Positions 1 through 11,600 of a DNA stretch of 64,000 nucleotides are shown piece by piece. A program made the position numbers and the translations under genes. Every line of letters begins with the position of its first letter. Position 1 is the first letter of the stretch. The notes under the pieces were generated by a model. It searched no databases and had not been told where the DNA came from. It saw nothing but the letters and a program-made list of their open reading frames with translations. The DNA comes from Athripsodes cinereus (Eukaryota > Arthropoda > Insecta > Trichoptera > Leptoceridae), in assembly GCA_947579605.1 (NCBI GenBank), contig OX388320.1, positions 558,001 through 622,000 on the forward strand, read 5' to 3'.

Positions 1-470
1 CTATTAATTATAAACTATCTGTTTGCGAAAATAAAAATAAAAAAAATACTGCCTCTTTTATCAGTCAAACGAAAAGGAAATCTTCAATTTCCATAAAAAC
101 TTAAACTTCTTGAATGTTTTTTAAATATTCTACGATGCACATCCGTTACTTGATTTTTTAAAATCGCTTACATAGTTAATCCTTCTAAAATAACTGATAC
201 TTAAACTTCTTTTGAAAGTGTTTTGGGATTCTTAACTTATAATTGTCTATATAACAGCTCCTACATAAATGAGTGATTTGTGAAATAAATAATTGATAAA
301 TAACATTTTTTATGTAATCATGTCTGTAATTAAGAATGTAAAGAACATCATGTTTATTCCTATGCATTGAATCAACATTAAATATATAAATGAAAAGACA
401 ATGTTGAAAGATAAAAGTTGCATAAAAATACACAAATATTGTTAGAAACTAGCTTGCCACAATATGAAAC

Positions 471-660
471 CGTTAAGGGTTGTACCCTCCCTAACCCGTG
501 GATGTTTCAGAAATGGTAGTTCATATGTCATCCACACTCGTCGTGAAAAATCTTTATTTATATGAGATGCCTCAGAAATCGCCTGAAGGGCTCCCCCCGA
601 CAAAATTTCCCCACAGTTAATTACAACCGTTAATGTCCCTAAAGGTTTTACAATATTTCT
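471..660. other. Unassigned, slightly GC-richer stretch
   Basis: This stretch is less AT-rich than its surroundings and contains runs such as AGGGCTCCCCCCGAC. The 12-mer ATATGAAACCGT occurs at its left edge and again near 692. No convincing reading frame, splice sites or terminal repeats are visible. It could be the remains of an old mobile element. Nothing further can be supported. Confidence 0.3.
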
Positions 661-816
661 TAAAACTAAAATAATATTTTCTTACATTCAATATGAAACC
701 GTGACAAAATGTATTTGCATCACTGTGTCAACAATTTAATAGCTTTTGCTATATTTCTGAAAGATTAAAATTGTACAAACTTTCATCGTTCATTGGCAGT
801 GCAGTAGAAATAAGTC

Positions 817-1032
817 CTTTTTATTAAGAGCGATTCTGTACTTATTAACTCACCACTCTGTATGGCATTTCTATAACGATGTTTCATGCTTTTTATTAAG
901 AGTGATTCTGTACTTATTAACTCACCACTCTGTATGGCATTTCTATAACGATGTTTCATGCTTTTTATTAAGAGTGATTCTGTACTTATTAACTCACCAC
1001 TCTGTATGGCATTTCTATAACGATGTTTCATG
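817..1032 (-). repeat. 72-bp minisatellite, three units, open on the minus strand
   Basis: Three consecutive 72-bp units begin at 817, 889 and 961. They are almost identical; the first differs by one base (AGAGC against AGAGT). Because 72 is a multiple of three, the minus strand reads through all units as a 24-residue peptide repeat containing MKHRYRNAIQSGELISTESL, inside an 86-codon frame (783-1043). No start context, splice signal or other coding sign is seen, so a young DNA minisatellite is the simpler reading. A repeat-containing exon cannot be excluded. Confidence 0.9.
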
Positions 1033-1365
1033 CTTTTTTCCATTCAAAGCAGGGTGTAAGCCTTGTAGATTTTAATATGATAAACAATATGATAATGTTG
1101 TTTTATGTTTAGGTTTAATAATAATAACATTATTATGTAAAGGAATGTTGTTACGCGTTATGTACGATGTATGTACATTTATATTGGGAGATGTACATAC
1201 CGTTTCTTGTACGAGGCTATGGTTTGTTTAGTATGGGGTACGCAGGGGGTGCTGTGTAATATAATAAATAGTTTATGTTATAATTCCAGTGTAACATGTG
1301 ATAATACAATAAATATCTTAATTAACAATTACCTAACGACTCGTATTAACATACCTACCTATACA

Positions 1366-1605
1366 CATAACATAACATAACATAACACGTACAGACAATT
1401 CACACAGACCGAGCTAGTCCCAAACTAAGATATGAATCTTGTATTATGGGTACTAACACGACGATACACATATACAATGCACTAAACACATATACATGTA
1501 CATGTAACACCCAGACCCAGGACAATCTGAAAAAGGTCTTTCTTCATTTTGCCCTGGCCGGGAATCGAACCCGGGACCTCGTGACTCAAAGGCAAGTGCG
1601 TTAGC
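1366..1605 (-). mobile_element. tRNA-derived SINE copy A, 5'-truncated
   Basis: Read on the minus strand, this holds the B-box part of a tRNA-like head (GGTTCGATTCCCGG), then a tail with the blocks GTCCTGGGTCTGGGTG, TGTGTATCGTCGTG and TTTGGGACTAGCTCG. It ends in a TTATG pentamer array at 1366-1386. The A-box part is missing; the copy stops near 1605, so it is 5'-truncated. The same unit occurs at 5295, 48841 and 49789. SINEs of this type are transcribed by RNA polymerase III and retrotransposed by a partner LINE; the partner is not identified here. Confidence 0.85.
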
Positions 1606-1876
1606 CTATTATGTATATTAATTTTAATTTAATATTGTTATGTATAAATATATGTACAATCATACTTACATTTTTAATATGAACGAATACAGGGTGATGT
1701 AAGTATAATTATGCATTTCGACATTTTTATTACCAAAAGCTATGTAATTCAATCAACTAAGAAAATTAACAATTTATTAATTAAAATTAAACATTTTAAC
1801 ATTGCGCATGTAATTAATTGCATTATTAGTCGAACCTGTTGCAGGATAACCATAATTTTAGTGAAATACTTCTACT

Positions 1877-2626
1877 TAGAGGGTTATTTTTCGCGGATTA
1901 TTTTCGTTCCCGGGAAACGGGAAATTAAAAAATGAATTTCCCGGGATTCCCAGTAATCCCGGGAAATATAAAAATTATTAAATTTGAGGTAGAAATTGTA
2001 AAAGTTTTACGGAAAAGTATAGATAAATATATTTTTTGCAATTTAAAAGAGTTTTTTTTAACTGAAATGATACTTCCTCAGCACGTGTGACCAAATTATC
2101 CGAAAAAGCCATAAAAATAATGTTTATCTATAGTCTCCGAATTTTAAATTGTGGTGGTATTTGTACCTACGTTTATTGTGTTCACATTATTAGTATTTCG
2201 ACTGTTTCAAAGAAACGTAAATTAAAACCATACCATAGAAATAAAAAAAATGCTAATTGGTACATTCATGGATTCCTTTTAAACTTGTATACCTACTATG
2301 TGTTTGAATATCAAAGTGAGTAAATGTACCATCATACTGATAGTATTTTATGATTTTTCCACGTAAAATAAATAACCAATTTATTTTTGTTAAGCGACGT
2401 TTTTTTTATTTTATTCCAATCATTTTGATTAATAAAGTGATGAATGCTGATTTGATAAGTGCGTTACAATATGTTATTATGAAATTTTATATTTATTACG
2501 ACTATTACAGTTAACTAAACAAAGATTTTGGTATCGGTATGGCAATCTGCATGACTAATAATTTGTGTATTTTTCCCGGGAAACGGGAAATAAGAATAAA
2601 AGAGATTTCCCGGGAATAACCCTCTA
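1877..2626. mobile_element. Non-autonomous hAT-like DNA transposon
   Basis: The element is 750 bp with terminal inverted repeats TAGAGGGTTATT and AATAACCCTCTA. It is flanked by the identical octamer CTTCTACT at 1869-1876 and 2627-2634. An 8-bp duplication with ends beginning TAGAG fits the hAT superfamily. Both ends carry the subterminal motif CCCGGGAAACGGGAAAT near 1910 and 2577, and TTTCCCGGG repeats. No transposase frame is present: the 78-codon frame at 2087-2323 has no recognisable motif. It must have moved with a transposase supplied elsewhere. It landed beside the short TAC array that borders the repeat at 2632. Confidence 0.85.
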
Positions 2627-2631
2627 CTTCT

Positions 2632-2815
2632 ACTACTACTACACCATTATGGCATATCCCACAAGTGGGGTAGCCAGCAAATTAGCTGCATTTAATAAAC
2701 ATGCAGACTGTTATTTCCATGCCAACAAAAAATAAGTCATTCAGGATGGGTAGCAAATCTCATCGCTGAATTCAAGATGTAAAATGTCTTACATACTTTA
2801 ACCATCTAACTTTCT
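2632..2815 (-). mobile_element. TAG-tailed SINE-like repeat, full copy
   Basis: On the minus strand this runs from a segment with ATTCAGCGATGAG, through a block on GGATGGGTAGC (seen reversed here), to CTGGCTACCCCACTTGTGGGATATGCC and a short TAG array. The family recurs more than ten times in the window. Its 3' end matches the 3' end of the RTE-like LINE at 17333-17690. No tRNA-like promoter boxes are visible, so 'SINE' is an inference from size, copy number and shared LINE tail. Confidence 0.75.
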
Positions 2816-3019
2816 TTATATTGAAAGTTTCAGAACTTAGCTTTTGGTTACTGAAACATCTATCAAAATTCTACAAGTCTTTTTATATAAAATAAATGTA
2901 CTCAAACTCATATTGTATAATTTATTTTATTTGAATATTTTTCTGTTTGTCATTTGAAACATTATTTAAAAGACTTACACAGAATATTATTTCAAATAAA
3001 TAAATAAATCGTCATATTT

Positions 3020-3182
3020 TACTTACTTGTAAGGCTTTATATTTGATTTTGTCTTGAACATAAATAGTATTTTTATTTTATTTCCGCTTGTAATGTATGT
3101 AAAAAATTGTTTGTACTTTTTAAAAACTGTAAAAGGCGAAAGCCGTTTATTGCAATAATAAATAAATAAATAAATAAATATT
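3020..3182 (+). mobile_element. 3' UTR fragment of a CR1/jockey-like LINE
   Basis: The fragment ends with AAAGGCGAAAGCCGTTT, which can form a GGC-GAAA-GCC hairpin, followed by a TAAA array (about 3160-3180). The same hairpin and tail end the LINE whose coding region lies at 32600-33895, so this is a 5'-truncated relative containing only untranslated sequence. Confidence 0.7.
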
Positions 3183-4354
3183 TTGGAGCCTACCGTAGGT
3201 ACAAAAGAAAGATGGATTATTACATAATATGTATATAACATGGTGCTTTTATTAGTTCGTATAATATTAAAATTTTGTTACAACCCAAATATTTACGGCT
3301 CGTGATTTCACAATAAATTCCATATTGAATTCTGAATAGGTTTACGAAGGAAAATTTAATTTTTATTATCGGCACTCGAAAACAAAGGCAATGGAAGGTC
3401 GTCTTGCTTGGATACAAGTTTAAATATTTTTTTTTGATAAATGCCTATTTTTCCATAACTTTCAAATTCAAATATGTTTATCAAGAAAAAAATATTCATT
3501 TTTTACCATTATAATATTTTTCTTTATAAATATACAGTAAGACATAATTGATTCCCTCAAATTTCTCCTGTAATAATTTGAATAATACCACTATGTACTT
3601 TGTTATGTTTATTTTTTGGTTTCTAAGTTTACCTTTTACCTACATTGAAACCTACCTACCTTTAAAGAATTGGACTTACATTGATTTTTGAGATTTTGAT
3701 AATTATTATTTAGATATTTATTTTTCTAATAAAAGTTATAATTTTTATTTTTACGATTCAGGAACCGGATATTTCAACGTCTGAGTCTATCCCAAATTTA
3801 TATTTTAGTAATGATGAATTCTTTTATTTTTTTCAGGTATGTGACCTAGCATGATATTATCTAGTAAGAAGCTTAGTCTTACTAATTGTCTAATCTCATA
3901 GAAGTGTCCAGGAATTGGAAATTACAATTCATTAACTGGTAAGTAATTATAATTACAAAAAAACCATGACATAACACGAGTAATCCCTAGCCCCCCCCCT
4001 CCCCTGATCCATAATCCCTACCACATGTTGGATGTGTGTCAAATATTATTTTAAATTTTGTTTTTTTCTTTTGTAGTGTATTAATGTTTTATATATATTT
4101 TTTTTGTAAGTAAATTTGTTTTTACTAGGTTTATGTCAATGTGTCGTGGTTTGATGGAAGAAATCAATTAATAGTGATAATCTCGCCACTGCACATCGTC
4201 CTAGTTTGTAAAATTTTATATTATTTTGTTGACACTGTTATGTAATGATGATGTGCAAGAAGAATAGATAAATAATCACATAGGTCGAGCGTCTACATCA
4301 TAAATATGATAATTTACTGAAAAGAGTAATGATATTTTTTTCATTGGTGCACCC

Positions 4355-4585
4355 GTCAAAGAATTAGTCTCCCATTGTTTTTCATCACTTTTTGATTGTC
4401 GTGTAAAAGGAAGGTGTTCGAAAAAATTAAGATATTTTACATCTTCAATTCAGCTATGAGGTATCCTGAGATACCTATCTTGAAAGTCTTATTTTTTATC
4501 GGCACCAAGAGAACAGTTTGCATGTTTATTGCATGCGGCTGGACAACTGGCTACCCCACTTGTGTGATTTGCCGTAATGGAATAG
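4355..4585 (+). mobile_element. TAG-tailed SINE-like repeat
   Basis: A near full-length copy with the order AAAGAATTAGTCTCCCA, GGTGTTCGAAAAAATTAAGA, ATTCAGCTATGAGG, GTTTGCATGTTTATTGCATG and GGCTACCCCACTTGTG. The inferred 3' tail is degenerate (GGAATAGTAGTTG). The 72-codon frame crossing it is incidental, because other copies do not keep that frame open. Confidence 0.75.
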
Positions 4586-5288
4586 TAGTTGCAGATAATG
4601 ACGATGTTGGGTGATTTGTTTTTTTAGGCGCCGTTTTACGATTCTTGAACCGACTCAAGAGCGTTGGTGAAAAGGGTGGCTTTCGTTTTGCTTCTTAAAC
4701 CTGCAATGTTGTCATATAGAAACTATTCCGAGTTATTCACAGTTAATATTAGCGGAACTTAAACAATTCAAATTGAATTTCACAAGCTTTAAATAGTATT
4801 GCAATAGAATAAAGTGAAAACATGAAATGTTATGAGAGGTTATTAATACGAAAACAACGGCTAGGAGAACAAAACATAATATAGTTCTCACAGTACAGAA
4901 GAGAAACATTGAAAATAATCCCTTGTGAAAAGCAATGAAATAATTTATAAGTAATAATGAAATAACTCGACTAAACGGCGTTTATTTAGTCGAGCAAATA
5001 ATTCGTTATAATTTACAGATCTCTTTGCTTATTACTGGACTATGAATAGACCAAAGCAGGGGATATTTGAAATGAACGTTCAAAAATCCGTATAAGTCAG
5101 CTTTTTGGACAAATCGACGTTGTTTTGAAATTCCGTTCTTTTTCGTGATGAAAATGAGTAATTTTTTGTCATCATGAAACTAAAACTGTTTTATCTTGTC
5201 CTTGTCCCTTGAAAGAGTTGCCTCCGTGTTATAAGCACTCGTATAGTATTTATGTTTCATTACTACAATAAAGAGTTTATTATTATTA

Positions 5289-5520
5289 TACTGTCGGCTG
5301 GTGTGGCGTAGAGGTATCGATCTTGCCTTTGAGTCATGAGGTCCCGGGTTCGAATCAAGATAATGACCTTTATCAAATTGTCTTGAGTCTGGGTGTTACC
5401 TACATGTATTTAGTGCATTGTATATATGTGTATCGTCGCGTTAGTACCCATAATATAAAATTCAATCTGAGTTTGGGACTAGCTCTATCTGTGTGAATGC
5501 ATGCACATATGCATGCTATA
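5289..5520 (+). mobile_element. tRNA-derived SINE copy B, internally deleted
   Basis: The head begins GTCGGCTGGTGTGGCGTAGAGG (A-box region), followed by CTTGCCTTTGAGTCATGAG and the B box GGTTCGAATC. About 12 bases after the B box are missing relative to the copy at 49789. The tail blocks GTCTGGGTGTTACC and TGTGTATCGTCGCGTTAG are kept. A pseudogenised tRNA was considered, but the shared 130-base tail identifies a SINE. Confidence 0.85.
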
Positions 5521-5944
5521 AGGTACTAATATTTATTAAACCGTCATTCCAACAAATTTTAGGGTTCACAGTTTACCTTGTTTTTTCAGTTTGAACTGAC
5601 TGACTCATAAAGTTTCTCAAACAATCGATTAATATCCTATATAATACGTATAACGAATATGTATATATGTATGTTTATAGTAAATCCAGTGTTTGCTCAT
5701 ACTGACCGAGTAGAAATCTTCACTTCCCAATCGATTTCAAGAACAATGCTCAATTGATTTCCAACATCTTTCTGCTCCATTTATTCTGGTTTATTGTTTT
5801 ACCGATTCCACAAAACACCACCGCTAATAGAAATAGCCACAGGCAAACAGAATTGACCACTGACTTCATATAGCCGTAATAAAACTTGTACTTTTGTTAA
5901 AAAGCCGAATTATATGCAAAGAATATGAATTTACTGTCGTATCA

Positions 5945-6158
5945 GCAGGGTTACTCTTGACAAAACTACACACGATCTTAATCTAGTCTTGATCTTGATC
6001 ATACGACGCACGAAGGGACTATGGTCAAAAACATCGCGCTACCGCTAACGCGCGTTCGGTTTGTGTGTATTTTTGGCCAATAGTCACTTCGTGCGTCGTA
6101 TGATCAAGATCAAGACTTGATTAAGATCGTGTTTAGTTTTGTCAAGAGTAGCCCTGCA
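5945..6158 (+). mobile_element. Long-TIR MITE, copy 1
   Basis: About 214 bp bounded by GCAGGGTTACTCTTGACAAA and its inverted counterpart. The arms are about 90 bp each and contain GATCATACGACGCACGAAG. The short centre (CGCGCTACCGCTAACGCGCG) is GC-rich. A second copy at 58028-58240 has the same ends with the centre in the opposite orientation. It has no coding capacity and would need a transposase from elsewhere. The superfamily is not clear because no unambiguous target duplication can be seen. Confidence 0.85.
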
Positions 6159-6177
6159 GATCTCCTCAACATTGATC

Positions 6178-6382
6178 ATCTCTCCCACTCATTTTATTTA
6201 AGTTTTGAATAGTTCAGTAAAGGGCAGGGGATCGTAAAAAAATACATTTTACATTTTGTATTCAGCGATGAGGTTAGCTGCGAAATCTGAATGTCTTGAT
6301 TTTATGGTTGACACAGAGAGGACGGCTCGAATCTTTGAAACATGCAGCTGGTCTGCTGGCTATCATATTTGTGGAATATGCT

Positions 6383-6385
<3 letters not shown>
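6178..6385 (+). mobile_element. TAG-tailed SINE-like repeat, 3' end replaced by GT array
   Basis: A copy with TCTCCCACTC, ATTCAGCGATGAGG, TTGACACAGAGAGGACGGC and ATGCAGCTGGTCTGCTGGCT. Its 3' end runs into a GT dinucleotide array (6382-6413) instead of the TAG array. It sits about 20 bp downstream of the MITE at 5945-6158. Confidence 0.75.

Positions 6386-6420
<35 letters not shown>
6382..6420. repeat. GT dinucleotide microsatellite
   Basis: About 14 consecutive GT units, followed by an imperfect ATGTGT continuation. A simple repeat, probably seeded at the tail of the adjacent SINE-like copy. Confidence 0.95.
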
Positions 6421-6421
<1 letters not shown>

Positions 6422-6949
6422 ATGTGATTATCTGTTTTGAAAAAGTGTTGTTATTTTGGATAGAACTCTTGAAAATGTCTATCGATATGATATATTGACG
6501 AAAGTACTCGAGGTTTCTCAATACATTAAAGTGATTTTGTTAATACACAGTTAATTAATAAAAATAAATACTATCATAATATGCATTTGCATATAATCCA
6601 GCCTCATCTTTGAAACCTTGTTCAGCATTTTAGCATTTTTTACACTAATCTGCATCCATTCCAAGTAACGAAGTAAATGTATTATACAATAATATAAGGA
6701 CCGTTGTGTTGTAATGACGGACAATAAACACGCCTTTGTTATTGGTATGGAGTACAGTAACCTCATTGTTATTTGAAAATATTTATTTATGCAGAAAGTC
6801 TCGCCAAGTCCTTACGTCATCATCACGTCGAGAAATTCTTAAAATGCTCATTGTCAAAAAGTACATATTCATAAATCTTATTTTTATTTTATTTTTTCTA
6901 CATGTATGTAGCTAATGTTCATTTATCCTGTGGAGCACCTTTAAGGTAA

Positions 6950-7165
6950 GTAAAGAATTTATAGGTCTCCCACTCTTCACCGTAAGTTTTCGAGTGTCCT
7001 GCAAGGGGCAGGTGTTCGAAAAAATTAAGACATTTTACACCTCAAATATAGCGAGGAAGTTTGTCACCCATCCTGAATGTTTTATTTTTTGTTGACACAG
7101 AGAAGACGGCTTGCATGTTTATTACATGCAGCTGGTCTGCTGGCTACCCTGAATCTGTTGATAAT
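6950..7165 (+). mobile_element. TAG-tailed SINE-like repeat, full copy
   Basis: One of the best preserved copies: GTCTCCCACTCTTCACCGTA, TTTTCGAGTGTCCTGCAAGG, GGTGTTCGAAAAAATTAAGA, CACCCATCCTGAATG, TTGACACAGAGAAGACGGC and CTGGTCTGCTGGCTACCC. It can serve as a reference for the family. The terminal GATATGCCGTGATGG and TAG array are missing. Confidence 0.8.
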
Positions 7166-7184
7166 TTTATTGATTGTATCGGCC

Positions 7185-7285
7185 TCTCGCTCTTTGGAGG
7201 ACTTGGTCTCCTTCTCTTTTCCGTAAATATTCGAGTGTCCTCCTAAAAGGCAGAAACATTTACATCTTAAATTCAGCAATGAGCA
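7185..7285 (+). mobile_element. TAG-tailed SINE-like repeat, cut off at 7285
   Basis: It begins in the family's 5' part (TCTCCTTCTCTTTTCCGTAA, ATTCGAGTGTCCT) and runs to ATTCAGCAATGAGCAAA, where a 21-base T run starts. The rest of the repeat is not seen immediately downstream. The poly-T belongs to the minus-strand element that follows, which appears to have inserted into this copy. Confidence 0.65.
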
Positions 7286-7980
7286 AATTTTTTTTTTTTT
7301 TTTTTTTACGCGGCGGCAGAATTGCCATCCACACTTCTCAGCATTATACAACCAGATAAGTCTCCATATGATCAGTCATGGTCACACAAAAACTTTACAG
7401 TCTAGTGCCGGGAAAAATTCACCTATCCAGATTTACAGGATATCAAAGGATTAGGCTCAGAACGCGGGTTCAAAATACCAGCATTGTGCCTGAAATATCT
7501 GTGTTCAAAAACTTTTTTACAATATTACAAATGTTAATTATAATAGATTTTTGAATTTTAGTGTACAAATTAACCGGTAAATCTAATTTTTGTAAATTAT
7601 TTATTAAAGATTTCGGAGTTACCCCTGTAGCTGACATGACTAAAGGTATTATATAAACGGACCTAGAATGCCAAATATTTTTTATTTCTCCTGCTAGTTC
7701 TGTATATTTACGTATTTTTTTTGCGACGGTTGTTTGTATATTATGTGTATTTGGGACAGCGATGTCTGTTAGGTACGTTATTTTATTACGTTTATCATGT
7801 AATACTAAATCGGGTCTATTATGATGTATTTGTCTGTCCTTGCCAAGGTAATATTCTATTTTTATTACTGAATAATTTGTCTCATACATACATTCTCTCA
7901 CACACACCTTATCATTTTTGAACAGTCGCGTAAATAATGCTTTAGCTTCAGCCTTTAATAATAATAAAACCTGCCAATAT
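7286..7980 (-). pseudogene. Retroelement 3' fragment with nuclease-like C-terminal domain
   Basis: On the minus strand a frame runs from about 7975 to 7470. The first ATG-like start is not meaningful, because the frame stays open upstream to a stop near 7980. The protein contains RPDLVLHDKRNK and YLTDIAVPN, then KKIRKYTELAGEIKNIW, and ends VKKFLNTDISGTMLVF. An RPD, then a D-I-A strand, then K and a KYxELxxE helix fit the PD-(D/E)XK-like endonuclease fold found at the C terminus of some non-LTR retrotransposons, such as R2-type elements. Downstream lies a 3' UTR ending CTGCCGCCGCGT and a poly(A) run (T at 7286-7306). The reverse transcriptase part is absent. A second copy of the 3' part is at 56532-56890. 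The exact clade is not established. Confidence 0.6.
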
Positions 7981-8204
7981 TAATAACATTTTATGATCTC
8001 CATTTGGATGAGACTGTCGCTCGGTATAAAGACGCCTCCACTGATGCAGACGCCCCAAGGCTGTCGCGGATCTTGTGGATTTATTACACTGTCAAGTAAT
8101 AATATTCAAAGACGTTTTTATATCTACGTGCTATTAGTAGCCAAAATATTTTAACATTTAATGTACTTTTCTTTGCCGTAATTTTTCTGGTAAAAATGTT
8201 CATT

Positions 8205-8425
8205 GGAGGTCCCGGTAAAGAATAGGTTTTCGAGTGTCATGAAAAATGCAGATATTCCTTAAACATCCTGCATGAGATATTATGCATCTTAAATTCAGCG
8301 ACAATGTATGCCACCCTTACCGAATTCCTTTATTTTTATTGGCAAGAATGAAGATGACTTGCACGGTTATAACGTGTAGTTATTTCACTGGTTACCCTAC
8401 CCGTAGAAAATGCCCTGATGGTATG
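8205..8425 (+). mobile_element. TAG-tailed SINE-like repeat, diverged copy
   Basis: Order conserved (GAGGTCCCGGTAAAGAAT, GTTTTCGAGTGTC, TTAAATTCAGCGA, ACTTGCACGGTTATAACGTG, GGTTACCCTACCCGT). The inferred tail is replaced by a GAAT/ATGA simple repeat. More diverged than the copy at 6950. A further minus-strand fragment (GGCATAGCCAGCGGACAA) is at about 8583-8645. Confidence 0.65.
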
Positions 8426-8649
8426 AATGAATGAATGGAGTATTTCCTCACTGGCTTCTTTTAATGTGTACTTTAAAAGCTTAGAATATTTTTAGTTATT
8501 TCAAAATAAATAACACAACATTTCAGTCAAAAGTTCCTCCCTCACGTTTCGTTTATTTTTATCTACATAATCATAGCATCTCCAAGATTGGCATAGCCAG
8601 CGGACAAACTGCATATGCTCGACATACAGATTTCTGTTTGAGAAATTTC

Positions 8650-11600
8650 TTATACGTAGAAAAATCAATTTGAAGGCATTATTTTTATTTCAGGTTGTTT
8701 CATTATTTTCTTATGTTTTGTAATTAAATAAAAGCTTTCCATTTGCTCCACAACCTATAATTTACTGACCGTTTCCTCTTTTCCGTTTTGTTACTTGTTT
8801 CTGAGATATCAAATATGTCTTTTAAGACTTGAATAAATTATTTTCCAGCAAATTTATTGAAAAAGATTATGTCATAGAATCTAAGAAAAGAAACATAGAT
8901 TTGCTTAATCAGGTACATTTTTATTTCTTTCTGTTATTAATTTACGTGCTGTCATGCAATAAATAAATAATATTATAAAGCTCCATCCAAATCAAACTTG
9001 TTCATAATGCGATTATAACATATATACTAATTGACGTTATCGGATTTAAGTAAATTAAATAAAGCTCGACTGTTACGTGAATAAACGATGACATTCACCT
9101 TTTACGTGTCGTAGAGAACTGGCATAATGACGATTGTAAAATAAAATAAATAAATAAACACCCTGTATATTTTTTACTGTTTTCAGTTCAATTTATTCGT
9201 CGTTTATTATTTTCACGGATTGTTGCCACTTTATCGTTGTTTATTATTTTTGACGTATGGCAACTTCACACGATGCCCTTTTGTTTCAATGTTTATTATT
9301 ATTATTCACGTTCCAACGCCATTTACAAACGTATTTTTATTGTAGTTTTTTGTTCGGTTTGGCTAAAGTAACCTTTGTTTAATTCTATTAAAATATATAA
9401 GTATTGATATCGTTCAATTTGAATGGGTTATTGTGTTGAGAGTTTACATTTAATCAACTAATGGGAGCAATTTCTGTGCCGATGTTTAAAAGTAAGACCA
9501 AATTAAATAAATTTAGTAAATAGTAAATATCTTTTGCGATTTGTGAAGAATAAAATTTTACTCAACCCGTTAAATGATATGATTAAAATACAGTATTTAG
9601 TTAATCTACATATTTCACTTCCCATAGATTCCTGTTCAAGGATGTTTATAAATCTAGAGTTGTTTATTAATTAAATTGGTGTAGATTAATTACAAGGTGT
9701 CTATCTTTTCAATGTTTTCATCGTAATATCTACGTATGAGTTCTAGATTGAAGATATTATTATAAGAACACGGATATATGTATAATATGTATGTTATGTG
9801 AAGCCTTTCCATGTCTTCCTAATTATAAGTAGAGTAGATTACATCGTAGAATAGAAACCATTTCCATTGATTAGATTGGAATTAGAAAGATAGATAGGCA
9901 GTCAGCACCACCACCTCTACCACCACCACCACGTAATTCACCTGAAAACTTAGTCAGGTAGGTTGGTTATTATTCAATTTGTTGATTTCATCAATTTAAA
10001 CTTATCCAATAAATATTTACGTGACTGAACGTTATCGGCCGTTTCTCTTTCTTCGACTCTTCCATTTCTCTCTGTCTCTACTCACTCATCCAATAATTGA
10101 TCTACCAACTACCACTATTACTAAAAGTAATATTATATTATTCCATCCTCTTCTCCCTTCGTATTACAACTACTTCTACTAGTTCATGATATTGTCATTA
10201 ATTGCTAACCTTTAATCTCTTTACTAAACCGACAGTGTATAGAAGTTTAACTTCTCGGCTGTTAAGCTTAGGATTATCTCGTTTTTGGAACTTGCGTTTT
10301 GTGGAGATATATTATTATACCACCACTCAGTCTCTGAAAGGATGATTAAAGAAAAGCTTTACTTTGACTTGTTGAAGGCATTTTATTAAATTGTAAGATA
10401 TCAGAGATAAGCAATTATAAAAAATATATTAAAAAAGTTTTCAATTGAGTGATTTTTCATCTTATAATTACAATCTGTCGAACATTATGTATACATTAAA
10501 ATAATATTTTTACAAAAATACAATCCCTTTTAGGTACATATTGAAATCTGTTGAAATTTCAAGGAATAGGTACAATATTTGCAACTCATCCTTTTTGAAC
10601 GATTTTATTCCAATCAAGTCTCATTTCCAATGACATAATTTCCCGGACTTTATAGCCATAATGAGTAATTTTGTAATGAAAGGTTTCTTTCGGTTTCTTT
10701 TTTTCAGTGTAAAACTCAGGTTTGATGTTGACAGAAATTAATACGAAGATTTTGCCGTACAACGAAAAGTGTGGAAGGACTATCATTGCAAAGAAATGCC
10801 TTCAATTTATCGCAAAAATTATACTACTTGTGCAGCAATAGCAATAGCTAATAATCTTTATTGGCATATTAAAGTATCTATAAATTTTATAAATAACATA
10901 AACGTTAAAAGGTGAGCTTAGCGCAAACGCAATTTTTTCAGCCAATTAAAGTTGTATCTACTGTTCAATTGCCTGCTCGCTTTGTACTTTCTTTTTTTAT
11001 CTAACAATCTTACAACATGGCTAAATATTATACGCCCCTAACCATTTTGGAGCCGATCTAGTCCTTCATTTCATCTTTACATGAGAAAATCGCCTCCAGC
11101 TGTTTTTTTTTATTTAAATAATGGGGCATAAAAGAATATTGAAATATTTAACACGATTTTTAAATAATTATTTAATTCAATTACATGCTAAACATTGAAC
11201 ATGATTCAAAGAAAATAATGAAACAATGTAAACGTTTTTGCTTACTCAAATAAACAAGTTGGTTAATTATCAAGAAAACATAGCTTGGTGGATGTTGTAT
11301 ATAAAAATTTACTCATATCACGATACATTTCATGAATTAGTTAGTGTTGAAAGTTTCTGTGGGTATAATGTAATCTCTGAGCGTATGTTTGTATCAGGAA
11401 AACATGATCCGTATGGGATGAACGGTGCTTTCAATAATGCTTAATGTGTGGATGAACATTTATCCATTGTTCCTATTAATGGTTTGAAATAACTTTCAAT
11501 CCGTTGTTATTAATTTGTTATTCAAGTGAATAATATGAAGCACGTATTGTCTATGTTACTATCGTTTTACCTACAAAACCAAATACTAAATGTTATTAAA

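Noticed and set aside
817..1032. CRISPR-like direct repeats
   Set aside because: The units are adjacent with no spacers, and the sequence is clearly eukaryotic.
3992..4004. C-run as a regulatory site
   Set aside because: A short homopolymer with no other signal nearby.
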